A DNA stretch of 20,650 nucleotides from a virus. The notes beneath the pieces were generated by a model that saw nothing but the letters and a program-made list of their open reading frames with translations, made no database searches and was not told the DNA's origin. Shown here piece by piece: positions 5,317-13,496 of the stretch. The stretch covers positions 1 through 20,650 of IMG/VR virus record IMGVR_UViG_3300048930_000755, one strand, 5' to 3'. Within the stretch, counting starts at the first letter, position 1; each line of letters begins with the position of its first letter. A program made the position numbers and the translations under genes.

Positions 5317-6185
5317 AGACGCCCACGCTGATGACGATCCGCGATGTCGCCGTGGCCGAGGTCGAGGCCGCGGGCCGGCTGCGCCCGGTGACCGAGGCGG
5401 GGGTCGAAAGCCTGATCGCCTCGATCGGCGAGGTCGGCGTCCTGAAGGATGCGATCCATGTGCGGCGGCGCAAGGACGGCCGGCTGCAACTGATCGCGGG
5501 GGCGCACCGGCTGGAGGCGGCGCGGCGGCTGGGCTGGGAGCGGATCGAGGCCAAGGTCTGGACCGACGTGACCGACGACTGGGCGCGGCTGATGGAGATC
5601 GACGACAACCTGGCGGGGGCCGAGCTGAACCCGCTCGACGCCGCGGTGTTCCTGGCGGCCCGCAAGGCGGTCTACGAGCGGATCCATCCGGAGACGAAGG
5701 CGGCCACTGGCGCCGCGCTTGTTTCCAAGCGGTGGAATACGGCGGACACGATGTCCGTCGTATCGTTCGCCGCCTCGACGGCCGAGAAGTTCGGCCTGTC
5801 CGACCGGCATGTCCGCCGCATGATCGCCGCCGGCAGCCGGCTGGGGCCGGACGAGGTGGCGCGGCTGCGTGGCGCGCCGCGGGCGGTCAGCCTGCGCGAC
5901 CTGTCCGACATCGGACGGATCGGCGACGCGGCCGAGCGCTATGACGTGGTCGCCGCGCTGGCCGAGGGGCGCGCGAAGTCGGCCGGCGAGGCGCGCCGCC
6001 GCCGGGCGCTGGCCGCCGCCGGCGCGCCGCCGCCGCGCGACCCGGCCGAGCGGGCGTTCCTGCGGCTGCTGGACGCCTGGACGCGCGCGCCGCGCTCGGC
6101 CCGCCGGCAGTTCCTGGGCGAGGCCGGGCACGAGGTGATCGCGTTGCTGAACGTGCCGCGCTCCGGGCTGGAGGCGGCAGAATGA
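5313..6185 (+). CDS. ParB-like nuclease-domain protein
   Basis: A 290-residue protein. The N-terminal domain (about residues 10-105) is of the ParB/sulfiredoxin type, with the box IAGAHRLEAARRLG at 61-74. It is followed by a helical region containing a helix-turn-helix-like segment (EKFGLSDRHVRRMIAAGSRL) and a basic, Arg-rich C-terminal part. No ParA partner is nearby, so plasmid-like partition is unlikely. ParB-domain proteins next to transposase genes are known in Mu-like phages of alphaproteobacteria; their role is unclear, possibly regulatory or in arranging DNA for transposition. The gene overlaps transposase A by ATGA, which suggests they are made together. Confidence 0.8.
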   Translation: MKTPTLMTIRDVAVAEVEAAGRLRPVTEAGVESLIASIGEVGVLKDAIHVRRRKDGRLQLIAGAHRLEAARRLGWERIEAKVWTDVTDDWARLMEIDDNLAGAELNPLDAAVFLAARKAVYERIHPETKAATGAALVSKRWNTADTMSVVSFAASTAEKFGLSDRHVRRMIAAGSRLGPDEVARLRGAPRAVSLRDLSDIGRIGDAAERYDVVAALAEGRAKSAGEARRRRALAAAGAPPPRDPAERAFLRLLDAWTRAPRSARRQFLGEAGHEVIALLNVPRSGLEAAE

Positions 6186-8314
6186 CCGAGCGCGTGCCCG
6201 AGCGGGAATGGTGGAGCGTGGCCGAGATCGCCGACGCGGGCCTGCCCGACCTGCCGCCGACCCGGCAGGCGATCGAGAAGATGATCCTGCGCCAGGGCTG
6301 GCGCGCCAGCGGCCAGGCGCGGCGCCGCGCGGGCCGCGGCGGCGGCTGGGAATACCATTGGTCGCTGCTGCCGGTGCTGGCGCGCCGGCACATCCTGCCC
6401 CCCCTGGCCGAGGCCGCGCGGGGCGCTGCACGCGCCGACCGCGACGAGGCATGGGCGTGGTTCGAAGGCCTGCCGGCCGCCGTGCAGGCGAAGGCGCGCG
6501 CGCGGCTGGACGCGATCCGCCGGGTCGAGGCGCTGGTGGCGCAGGGCGAGGCCAAGGCGGCCGCCGTCGGCCTGGTGGCCGGGTCGGTCGGCGCCTCGGC
6601 CCGCGCGGTGTGGAGCTGGTTCGGGTTGGTCGAGGGCGTGCGGCCCGACGACCGGCTGGCGCATCTGGCGCCGCGGCACCGGGCGGGCGCCGTGCGCCGC
6701 GCGCAGGCGCATGTCGATCCCGATTTCGGGGACCTGGTGCGGTCGGACTGGCTGCGGCTGGCGCGGCCGAGCCTGGCCTCGGTCTGGCGGCGGGCATCGC
6801 GGATCGCGGCCGAGCGGCAGATCCCGGTGGCGCCCGAATGGGCCGTGCGCCGGTGGCTGGAGCGCACCGTCTCGCGCCCGACCGAGATGCTGCTGCGCCA
6901 GGGCGAGGAGGCGCTGCGCCGGCTTTATCCGCCGCAGACGCGGGACAAGACCGCGCTGGTGCCGCTCGAGGTGGTCAACGCAGACTTTCACAAGTTCGAC
7001 GTGTTCGTGCAGTGGCCGCAGGAGCGGGGCGATGCCGGCCCCGGCTGGATCGGCCGGCCGCATATGGTGGCGTTCCAGGACGTGTTCTCGGGTCGGATCC
7101 TGTCGTGGCGGGTCGACCAGCAGCCGAACGCCTTGGCGGTGCAGCTGGCCGCCGGCGACATGATCGAGCAGTTCGGCATCCCGCAGCACATCCTGCTGGA
7201 CAACGGCCGCGAGTTCGCCGCCAAGGCGCTGACCGGCGGCACCCCCACGCGCTATCGCTTCAAGGTGCGGCAGGACGACGTGCCGGGCCTCTTCATCGCG
7301 CTCGGGTGCGAGATCCACTGGGCGACGCCCTACAGCGGGCAGTCCAAGCCGATCGAGCGCGCGTTCCGCGACATGTGCGACGCGATCTCCAAGGATCCGC
7401 GCTTCGACGGCGCCTGGACGGGGAACAAGCCGGAAGCCAAGCCCGAGGACTACGGCAGCCGCGCGGTGCCGCTCGAGCAGTTCCTCGCGGTGGTGGCCGA
7501 GGGGATCGAGGAGCACAATTCGCGCCCCGGCCGCCGGTCCGAGGTCGCCTTCGGGCAGTCCTTCGCCGAGGCGTTCGACACGGCCTATGCCGGCGCGCCG
7601 ATCCGCAAGGCGACCGAGGCGCAGCGCCGGCTGTGGCTTCTGGGCGCCGAGAAGCTGCGCGCCAACAGCCAGACCGGGATGGTCAAGTTCATGGGGAACG
7701 AGTTCTGGGCGCCCTGGATGGGCGAGATCGCGGGCGAGTCGCTGGTGGCGCGGTTCGATCCGGCGGACTTCGCAGCGGGGCTGCACCTTTACTCGATGGA
7801 GAACGCCTATCTCGGCCATGCGCCGATCAAGGTCGCGGTCGGCTTCCTGACCATGGAAGAGGCGCGCGTCCACGCGAAGGCGCGGCGCGACTGGCTGAAC
7901 GCCGAAAAGGCCGCAGCCGCGGCGCACAAGCGCCTGACGGCGGCCGAACTTGGCGCGGCGCTGGATCTGGCCGCGCCGCCGGCCGCGCCGCTTCTGCCCG
8001 ACGCGCGGGTGATCCGGCCGGTGTTCAACGCCCCGCCAGGCGGCGCCCGCCGCCGCGTGCAGGCCGCGCCGACGGCGCAGGAGGACCGCGCGCATGTCGC
8101 GACGGTCGCCGACCTGACCGCCCGTCTGCCGGCCGAGGGTCCGGCCGATCCGCGCACGCGGTTCCGCCGCGCGCTCGATATCGAGCGGGCGATCGCGGCG
8201 GGCGAGCCGGTGACCGAGGCGCAGCAGCGCTGGGCCCTGCGCTACGCCGCTACGGCCGAATACCGGGCGGAGCGGACGGTCTGGGACGATTACGGGGACG
8301 CGATGTTCGGCTGA
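6182..8314 (+). CDS. Mu-type DDE transposase (MuA-like)
   Basis: A 710-residue transposase that should cut and join the phage ends during replicative transposition. Residues 1-75 are a winged-helix domain of the Mu enhancer-binding type (REWWSVAEIADAGLP, then IEKMILRQGW, then GGGWEYHW). A helical end-binding region follows to about residue 240. The RNase-H-like core carries the triad Asp268 (VVNADFHKFD), Asp340 (LLDNGREF) and Glu392 (KPIERAFRD), very close to Asp269, Asp336 and Glu392 of MuA. The C-terminal part (from about residue 490) has the Mu-transposase beta barrel and then a basic, Ala/Arg-rich tail that could contact the B protein. All catalytic residues and the length are intact. It starts in an ATGA overlap with the ParB-like gene. 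Confidence 0.95.
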   Translation: MTERVPEREWWSVAEIADAGLPDLPPTRQAIEKMILRQGWRASGQARRRAGRGGGWEYHWSLLPVLARRHILPPLAEAARGAARADRDEAWAWFEGLPAAVQAKARARLDAIRRVEALVAQGEAKAAAVGLVAGSVGASARAVWSWFGLVEGVRPDDRLAHLAPRHRAGAVRRAQAHVDPDFGDLVRSDWLRLARPSLASVWRRASRIAAERQIPVAPEWAVRRWLERTVSRPTEMLLRQGEEALRRLYPPQTRDKTALVPLEVVNADFHKFDVFVQWPQERGDAGPGWIGRPHMVAFQDVFSGRILSWRVDQQPNALAVQLAAGDMIEQFGIPQHILLDNGREFAAKALTGGTPTRYRFKVRQDDVPGLFIALGCEIHWATPYSGQSKPIERAFRDMCDAISKDPRFDGAWTGNKPEAKPEDYGSRAVPLEQFLAVVAEGIEEHNSRPGRRSEVAFGQSFAEAFDTAYAGAPIRKATEAQRRLWLLGAEKLRANSQTGMVKFMGNEFWAPWMGEIAGESLVARFDPADFAAGLHLYSMENAYLGHAPIKVAVGFLTMEEARVHAKARRDWLNAEKAAAAAHKRLTAAELGAALDLAAPPAAPLLPDARVIRPVFNAPPGGARRRVQAAPTAQEDRAHVATVADLTARLPAEGPADPRTRFRRALDIERAIAAGEPVTEAQQRWALRYAATAEYRAERTVWDDYGDAMFG

Positions 8315-8351
8315 GGCAGCCGGGCATCGACGGGCAGAAACGGGGGCAGAA

Positions 8352-9095
8352 ATGGCAGAAAACACCAATCTCTACAACAGCGTGGCACCGCTGCGAAACG
8401 TGTCCAACCTGGTCGCGCTGATCGAGCGGGTGCAGAACCGCTCGCATGGTCTGCCGGGGCTGGCGTGCTTCTACGGCTTCTCGGGCTACGGCAAGACGAC
8501 GGCCGCAACCTACGCCGCCAACAAGTTCCAGGCCTATTGCGTTCAGGTGAAGTCCTGCTGGACGGCGCGCAAGCTGTGCCAGGCGATCCTGATCGACCTG
8601 GGCGTGCGGCCGGCGCGGACGGTGCCCGACATGGTCGACCAGGTCGCTGAGCACCTGGCGCGGTCGGGACGGCCGCTGTTGATCGACGACGCGCAATACA
8701 CCGTCTCGCGTCGGATGGTCGAGGTGGTGCGCGATATCTACGAAAGCTCCGGCGCCGCGATCGTGCTGATCGGCGAGGAGCAGTTGCCGCAGGAGCTGCA
8801 ACGCTGGGAATCGGTGCACGGCCGGATGCTCGACTGGGTGGCCGCGGTACCGGCCGACCCGGCCGACGTCGGGCATCTGGCGCGGATCTACGCGCCGGGC
8901 ATTGAGATCGACGCCGATCTGCAGGCCGAGGTGCATCGGGTGACCGGCGGGTCGATCCGCCGCATCTGCGCCTGCCTCGACCGGATCCGCGAGATGGCGC
9001 TGACCGAGGACCTCGGCCGGGTCGGCCGCGCGGCCTGGGGCACGCGGGCCTTTCCGACCGGGCAGGCGCCGGCGCCGCGGCGGGCCGCGGCATGA
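8352..9095 (+). CDS. Transposition target-capture ATPase (MuB-like)
   Basis: A 247-residue AAA+ ATPase. Walker A is GFSGYGKTT at residues 42-50, Walker B is LLIDDA at 109-114, and the helical C-terminal part (GSIRRICACLDRIREM) fits the lid. MuB-type proteins form filaments on target DNA, deliver it to the transposase and keep the phage from inserting into itself. It lies 37 bases after transposase A, as B follows A in Mu, and the ATG at 8352 is preceded by GGGGGC. MuB itself has an extra N-terminal helix-turn-helix; here the ATPase begins almost at once, as in the TniB/IstB-related short forms common in alphaproteobacterial Mu-like phages. Confidence 0.92.
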   Translation: MAENTNLYNSVAPLRNVSNLVALIERVQNRSHGLPGLACFYGFSGYGKTTAATYAANKFQAYCVQVKSCWTARKLCQAILIDLGVRPARTVPDMVDQVAEHLARSGRPLLIDDAQYTVSRRMVEVVRDIYESSGAAIVLIGEEQLPQELQRWESVHGRMLDWVAAVPADPADVGHLARIYAPGIEIDADLQAEVHRVTGGSIRRICACLDRIREMALTEDLGRVGRAAWGTRAFPTGQAPAPRRAAA

Positions 9096-9664
9096 CGCCC
9101 GCCCCCGACTTGCCTGCGGCCCGCACCGGTCGCCCGCCGCTCGATCCGGACGCGCTGCGCGCCACCGCCTCGCGGCTGGGCACGTTCAGCTATGCCTCGC
9201 TCGCGGCCGCGGCGCATATCAGCACCGAGCGCGCGACGCGGTTCGTGCGCGGCCTGCTGGCCACCGGCGAGGCCGAGGCTGCCGGGTCGGGCGACCGGCA
9301 CCGGCGGCTGTTCCGGCTGGTCGCCGGGGCGCCGCGCCAGCCGGCTGCGCCCGGGTCGGTGCACGGCAACCTGTGGCGCGCGATGCGGATGCTGCAGGGG
9401 TTCTCGCCGGTCGATCTTGCGGCCCATGCGGCGACGCCGACCGTCGCGGTCTCGCCCGAGGATGCGGCCGCCTACTGCCAGACGCTGACGCGGGCCGGCT
9501 ACCTGCGGGTGGTGCGCAAGGCCGCGCCGCCGCTGCGCCCGGCCATCTACCGGCTGGTGCGCAACACCGGCCCGCTGCCGCCGGTGCTGCGCCGGGTGCG
9601 CGCGGTGATCGACGGCAACACCGGCCAGATCGTGCATGTCGGCGGAATCGGGGGTGCGGCATGA
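9092..9664 (+). CDS. Putative tandem winged-helix regulator
   Basis: A 190-residue protein. Two winged-helix-like units are visible: about residues 22-75 (ASRLGTFSYASLAAAAHIST to FRLV) and about 90-150 (LWRAMRMLQGFSPVDLAAHA to IYRLVRNTG). The C-terminal tail is short and ends VRAVIDGNTGQIVHVGG. It overlaps the B gene by ATGA. A regulator or replication accessory factor is likely, but I cannot name a family or target. Confidence 0.65.
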   Translation: MTPAPDLPAARTGRPPLDPDALRATASRLGTFSYASLAAAAHISTERATRFVRGLLATGEAEAAGSGDRHRRLFRLVAGAPRQPAAPGSVHGNLWRAMRMLQGFSPVDLAAHAATPTVAVSPEDAAAYCQTLTRAGYLRVVRKAAPPLRPAIYRLVRNTGPLPPVLRRVRAVIDGNTGQIVHVGGIGGAA

Positions 9665-10056
9665 GCCTCGAGAACGGGCGGGCCGATCCCGTGGCGGTGG
9701 CCCGGGCGTGCTGGAAGGCCGCCGGGCGCCCGATGCCCGAATGGGTCGCGGCGCTTGCAGCCGAAAGCGCGGCCACCAGCCAGAACCGCGTCGCCGAGCG
9801 CATGGGCCGCTCGGCCGCGCTGGTCAGCCAGGTGCTCCGCGCGAAATATCCGGGCGATCTGCAGGCCGTTGAAGAGGTGTTCAACGGGGCGTTCCGCGCC
9901 GCCGTTCTCGAATGCCCTGCGCTCGGGACGATCCCCACGAATGTCTGCCGCGACTGGCGGGTGAAATCGCGCCGGCTGGTCAACGTGAATGCCCAGCGGG
10001 TCGCGATGTTCCGCGCCTGCAGCGCCTGCCCGCGCAACCGGGGGGGCGAGCCATGA
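9661..10056 (+). CDS. Small helix-turn-helix protein with four C-terminal cysteines
   Basis: A 131-residue protein. Residues about 28-75 (VAALAAESAATSQNRVAERM, then RSAALVSQVLRAKYPG) form a helix-turn-helix. The second half contains LECPALGTIPTNVCRDW and later FRACSACPRN, that is C-x10-C ... C-x2-C, which could bind zinc. Similar proteins sit beside transposase genes in other Mu-like phages and are usually annotated as transcriptional regulators. The target is unknown. Both ends are ATGA overlaps with neighbours. Confidence 0.65.
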   Translation: MSLENGRADPVAVARACWKAAGRPMPEWVAALAAESAATSQNRVAERMGRSAALVSQVLRAKYPGDLQAVEEVFNGAFRAAVLECPALGTIPTNVCRDWRVKSRRLVNVNAQRVAMFRACSACPRNRGGEP

Positions 10057-10286
10057 TGCCGCCGCGCCGCACCGAGGAGGAACTGCTGCGCGCCGCCGCC
10101 GGCGCCCTTGGCCGGATCGACGCGGCCGGGCTGCGCGGGGTCACCTGCTGCTCGGTCGAGGAGATCGAGGCCATGGCGGTGCTGCTCGCGCGCGCCGGCC
10201 TGCCCGCGCTGCCGCCCGGCCTGGAGCCCGAACCCGGCGCTTTCGACCTGTTCCTGACCACCCTCAAAGGAGACCGACATGAGTGA
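10053..10286 (+). CDS. Hypothetical early protein
   Basis: A 77-residue acidic, helical protein (RRTEEELLRAAAGALGRIDA, then CCSVEEIEAMAVLLARAGL). It starts in an ATGA overlap and runs 8 bases into the DUF3164 gene, whose ribosome-binding site AAAGGAG lies within its 3' end. No family is recognised. Confidence 0.55.
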   Translation: MMPPRRTEEELLRAAAGALGRIDAAGLRGVTCCSVEEIEAMAVLLARAGLPALPPGLEPEPGAFDLFLTTLKGDRHE

Positions 10287-10929
10287 GTTCAAGCCCGCGG
10301 CCGTCGCCCCGGCGACGATCGCGATCGACGGGAAGGATTACATGCGCGACGCCCGCGGCGCGCTGGTGCCGCTCGAGCTGGTCAAGCCGGCCGACAAGCT
10401 GGAGGACGAGCTGGTGCGCCGCGAGATGGGCTTTGCCATCGCGCTGTCCGAGCAGATCGGCCGATTCAAGGCGCATCTGTTCACCAACCTCGGCGAGTTC
10501 GATGCGCTGCTGGCGCAGGAATACAAGCTCGGCAAGGGCGGCGCGAAGGGCAACCGCAGCTACACCAGCTACGACGGGCTGATGCGCGTGTCGGTGCGGG
10601 TCGCGGACCTGCTGGACTTCGGACCGGGGTTGCAGGCGGCGAAGGCGCTGGTCGACGAATGCCTGACCGAATGGTCGGCCGACAGCCGTCCCGAGATCCG
10701 CGCGATCGTCACCCGCGCCTTCAACACCGACCGCGAGGGGCAGATCAACCGCTCCGAGATCTTCATGCTGCTGCGGCTCGACATCGCCGAGCCGCGCTGG
10801 GTCGAGGCGATGCGCGCCCTGCGCGAGGCGATGCGGGTGGTGGGCTCGAAGCTCTACGTCCGGATCGAGCGCCGGGCCCGGGCCGACGCGCGCTGGGAGG
10901 CGGTCACGATCGACCTGGCCGCGGCATGA
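10279..10929 (+). CDS. DUF3164 family protein
   Basis: A 216-residue protein matching DUF3164, a family almost confined to Mu-like phages and found just downstream of transposase B. Recognisable parts are GKDYMRDARGALVPLELVKP at the N-terminus, the segment YKLGKGGAKGNRSYTSYDGL, and a C-terminal half with FNTDREGQINRSEIFMLLRL. The biochemical role is not known; its conservation with transposition genes implies a task in phage replication. The start has a strong AAAGGAG site 8 bases upstream. Confidence 0.85.
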   Translation: MSEFKPAAVAPATIAIDGKDYMRDARGALVPLELVKPADKLEDELVRREMGFAIALSEQIGRFKAHLFTNLGEFDALLAQEYKLGKGGAKGNRSYTSYDGLMRVSVRVADLLDFGPGLQAAKALVDECLTEWSADSRPEIRAIVTRAFNTDREGQINRSEIFMLLRLDIAEPRWVEAMRALREAMRVVGSKLYVRIERRARADARWEAVTIDLAAA

Positions 10930-11198
10930 GCGGGCTGATCGACAAGGAGTGGCAAGACCTCCTGCGTGAGGAAGAAGCGCGGGTCGAGGCGCTCGCAGGC
11001 AGCCTGCTGGACCGCGTCGCTGCGGAGCCCTGGGTCGGCGTTGCAATCCACATGGCCTCGGCCGCGCTGGCGGGATCGACGGCGGCCGGACGTATCATGA
11101 AAAGCACCGAGCTCAGCCAACACGTCAGGCAATACGGCACATTGTGCCGGTCCTTCAGCGAGGAAACCCGTCGTGGTGGAGGTCGGTCCGATGCGTGA
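10926..11198 (+). CDS. Hypothetical early protein
   Basis: A 90-residue protein with an acidic, helical N-terminus (KEWQDLLREEEARVEALAGS) and an Arg/Gly-rich end. ATGA overlap with DUF3164; 8-base overlap with the next gene. No known family is recognised. The codon use is somewhat less GC-biased in its second half (AAAAGCACCGAG and on) than in its neighbours. Confidence 0.55.
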   Translation: MSGLIDKEWQDLLREEEARVEALAGSLLDRVAAEPWVGVAIHMASAALAGSTAAGRIMKSTELSQHVRQYGTLCRSFSEETRRGGGRSDA

Positions 11199-11511
11199 GC
11201 ATGCCGGCGGAGCCACCCCCCGCCGCCCCGCCGTGATCGTCCACACGCCGGTGGTCGAGGTCGATCCCGACGCGATCTGGGACGCCGAGCGCCTGGCCCC
11301 CTCGGGCCGCCGCCGCCTCGAGGTGCGGGCCGGCGGGCGGGTGTTCGAGATCGACCTGGCCGAACTGGTCCGCGCGTCCGAACAGGCGCTCGAGACGCTG
11401 ATCGGCGTCGAGGTGCATCTTGCCCGCGCGGCCGACGGTGCGCCCTTCGAGGATGACGGGTTCCTGACGGTTCATCCGCAGTTCCCCCGCGCGCAGGAGT
11501 CGGTGCGATGA
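11191..11511 (+). CDS. Hypothetical early protein
   Basis: A 106-residue protein with a predicted beta-rich middle (RRRLEVRAGGRVFEIDLAEL) and an acidic C-terminus. I prefer the ATG at 11191 because GGAGG ends 8 bases before it; an in-frame GTG at 11173 would add six residues. It overlaps the gene before it by 8 bases and the GemA gene by ATGA. No family is recognised. Confidence 0.55.
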   Translation: MREHAGGATPRRPAVIVHTPVVEVDPDAIWDAERLAPSGRRRLEVRAGGRVFEIDLAELVRASEQALETLIGVEVHLARAADGAPFEDDGFLTVHPQFPRAQESVR

Positions 11512-11936
11512 ACACATTGCGCGCGATCCATGCGGCAGCCCGCGAGATCGGCCTCGAGGCCGATGACCGCCGCGCCCTGCAACTGTCGGTGACCGGCAAG
11601 GCGAGCCTTGCCGAGATGACCGAGCCCGAACGCGCGCGCGTGCTCGAGGCGCTCAAGGCGCGCGGCTGGACGCCGCGGGCGCCGAAGCGCCGGGCGGCCG
11701 CGCCGCGGGCCGACCTGCGGTATGTGCATGTCCTGTGGCGCCTGCTGTCGCAGGCGGGCGCCGTGACGCGCGGTGGCCGGGCCGGGCTGAACGCCTTCGT
11801 GCGGTCGCGCTTCGGCGCCTCGTGGCAGTCGGTTCCGGTCGACATCGACGCGCTGCGCGATGCGCGCCAGATCGACGACGTGGTGCAGGCGCTCCGGGCG
11901 ATGTGCGCGCGCGCCGGCATCGAGGACCGGCAATGA
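11508..11936 (+). CDS. gemA: GemA-like regulatory protein (Mu gp16 family)
   Basis: A 142-residue protein of the GemA (DUF1018) family. The pattern IHAAAREIGLEADDRRALQL, then VTGKASLAEMTEPERARVLE and LKARGWTP, is the family signature. In Mu, GemA alters host gene expression and DNA supercoiling through gyrase genes. The second half (YVHVLWRLLSQAGAV, then FVRSRFG) is the usual C-terminal domain. The ATGA overlaps on both sides place it firmly in the middle operon, in the same relative position as in Mu. Confidence 0.85.
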   Translation: MNTLRAIHAAAREIGLEADDRRALQLSVTGKASLAEMTEPERARVLEALKARGWTPRAPKRRAAAPRADLRYVHVLWRLLSQAGAVTRGGRAGLNAFVRSRFGASWQSVPVDIDALRDARQIDDVVQALRAMCARAGIEDRQ

Positions 11937-12556
11937 CGGCCGCGCTGCGCGCCCCGCTGGGCCCCGACGACTGGCCGTTCCCGGGCCTGATGCCCCTGAA
12001 ATACGGCGCGATCCTGGCCGATCCGCCCTGGGCCTACCAGATGCGCTCGCCGCGCGGCCACGCCCGCGCGCCCGAGGCGCATTACGCCACGATGACCACC
12101 GCGGATATCGCGGCGCTGCCGGTCGGCATGCTGGCGTCGCGCGACTGCCTGCTGTTCCTGTGGTCGACCTGGCCGCATCTGCCGCAAGCGATGGCGGTGA
12201 TGGCCGCCTGGGGCTTTACCTACAAGACCGGCGGCGCCTGGGTGAAGCGCACGCGCCGGCACTGGGGGCCGGCCTTCGGCACCGGCTACATCCTGCGATC
12301 GGCGACAGAGCCGTTCCTGATCGGCACGATGGGCGCGCCCGAAATCGCCGACCGCGCCGTGCGCAACCTGCTTCTCGATGCCGAACGGCGCGAGCACTCC
12401 CGCAAACCGCCCGAGGCGCGCGCGCTGATCGAGCGTCTGCTGCCGCGGGCGATGGCCTGCGAGCTGTTCGCCCGCGAACGCTGGCCCGGGCGCGACGTCT
12501 GGGGCCTCGAGGCCGACCGGTTCGATCACGACAGGGGGGAAGCCTGCCATGCCTGA
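11933..12556 (+). CDS. MT-A70-type DNA N6-adenine methyltransferase
   Basis: A 207-residue methyltransferase. DPPW at residues 30-33 (AILADPPWAYQMRSPRGHAR) is the catalytic motif of the MT-A70 class. It is followed by HYATMTTADIAALPV, LFLWSTWPHLPQA and the cofactor-side stretch ILRSATEPFLIGTMG, all typical of phage members that methylate adenine in DNA. The likely role is protecting phage DNA from host restriction, a job done in Mu by the unrelated Mom modification; it could also act on regulation. No endonuclease partner is adjacent, so it is an orphan enzyme. The target sequence cannot be read from this DNA. Confidence 0.9.
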   Translation: MTAALRAPLGPDDWPFPGLMPLKYGAILADPPWAYQMRSPRGHARAPEAHYATMTTADIAALPVGMLASRDCLLFLWSTWPHLPQAMAVMAAWGFTYKTGGAWVKRTRRHWGPAFGTGYILRSATEPFLIGTMGAPEIADRAVRNLLLDAERREHSRKPPEARALIERLLPRAMACELFARERWPGRDVWGLEADRFDHDRGEACHA

Positions 12557-12731
12557 GTTCACGGTGAAGGATCTGATCGAGGAGGCCCGGCGCGAGGTCG
12601 CGCTCCGCCGGAAGGTATTCCCGCGCTGGGTCGAGGAGCGGCGCATCACCGCCTCCGAGGCCGACCGCCGCGTCGCGCTGATGGAGGCGATCGAGAAGCG
12701 CCTCACGCGCTCCGCGGCGCTGGACCTGTGA
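12549..12731 (+). CDS. Small hypothetical protein
   Basis: A 60-residue charged, helical protein (TVKDLIEEARREVALRRKVF, then RITASEADRRVALMEAIEKR). It has a GGGGGGA ribosome-binding site and overlaps the methyltransferase by 8 bases. Small proteins of this pattern are common in alphaproteobacterial Mu-like phages, with no known function. Confidence 0.6.
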   Translation: MPEFTVKDLIEEARREVALRRKVFPRWVEERRITASEADRRVALMEAIEKRLTRSAALDL

Positions 12732-12739
12732 GGCCGATC

Positions 12740-13303
12740 ATGGGGTTTCATCTGAGAGACCGCGACGATGGCATGGTCGAGATCGTGTTCGGCGAGCCGA
12801 TCCTGATCGGCATCTTCCCGGACCGCGACATCGCGGGCCGGTTTCGCGCCTTCCTCGAGGCGGGCGATCCGCCGCTGGCCGAAGATCGCGAGACGGACAA
12901 CGGCCCGGAGGAAGCCGCGCTCGATGCCATGCTCGACAAGGCCGAGACGGAGGCCGAGGCGGCGGCGGCGCGCGCCGTGGCCGTGCCGAAGCTGCCGGCG
13001 CCGAAGCTGCCGGCGGTCGTCCGCGTGCCGACAACGGTCCTGAAAAAGCCACGACCGGCGCCGCCCTCTGACGAGGTGAAGGCCGCGGCCTTTGCCCGGT
13101 TCGCTGCCGGCGAGAAGCTGAGCAAGGTCGCGCATGACCTTGGCCTCGGGTTTTTCGAGCTGCGGGCGCAATGGGCCAACCACCGCCTGCAACTTCAGCG
13201 GCACCTGACCGCCGGCGGCCCGCAGCCCTGCGCGCTTTGCCATCGGCCTTTCACGCCTTCGCTGAGCCATCCTGACACCTGCGCGCGGTGCAGCCGTGGC
13301 TGA
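12740..13303 (+). CDS. Hypothetical protein with C-terminal zinc knuckle
   Basis: A 187-residue protein in three parts: a short N-terminal domain (HLRDRDDGMVEIVFGEPILI to FRAFLEAGD), an Ala/Pro/Lys-rich linker (residues about 60-115), and a helix-turn-helix-like segment (FARFAAGEKLSKVAHDLGLG) followed by CALC, 14 residues and CARC, a zinc-binding pattern. It could be a DNA-binding regulator. I chose the ATG at 12740 because GTGAGG precedes it; a GTG at 12728 overlapping the previous stop would add four residues. Confidence 0.6.
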   Translation: MGFHLRDRDDGMVEIVFGEPILIGIFPDRDIAGRFRAFLEAGDPPLAEDRETDNGPEEAALDAMLDKAETEAEAAAARAVAVPKLPAPKLPAVVRVPTTVLKKPRPAPPSDEVKAAAFARFAAGEKLSKVAHDLGLGFFELRAQWANHRLQLQRHLTAGGPQPCALCHRPFTPSLSHPDTCARCSRG

Positions 13304-13496
13304 GCGGGACTCCGCGCCCGAGGCGACCGCGCTGGCGCAGGCGCTGCGCGAGATCGCGGCGATCGCGCCGCCCTGCTCGGACGAGGCGGCGGCGCTCCCG
13401 ATCCGGGCCGGCGAGGGCGGCGGCTGGTGGAGCAAACTGCGCGACGCGCAGCGAATTGCGATCGCCGCGCTCCGGGCGAGCGGGCGGGACGTCTGA
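13296..13496 (+). CDS. Small hypothetical protein
   Basis: A 66-residue protein starting with GTG at 13296, overlapping the previous gene by 8 bases, and sharing one base with the Mor-like start (TGATG). It has an Ala/Glu-rich N-terminal half and a Trp-Trp-containing end (GGGWWSKLRDAQRIAIAALR). No family is recognised. Confidence 0.5.
   Translation: MAERDSAPEATALAQALREIAAIAPPCSDEAAALPIRAGEGGGWWSKLRDAQRIAIAALRASGRDV

Noticed and set aside
5313-6185. Plasmid-type partition system
   Set aside because: Only a ParB-like gene is present, without ParA or visible parS sites, and it is embedded in a transposition operon.
5939-8368. 809-codon open frame on the minus strand
   Set aside because: It is the complement of the transposase gene, whose catalytic residues and domains are clear on the plus strand.
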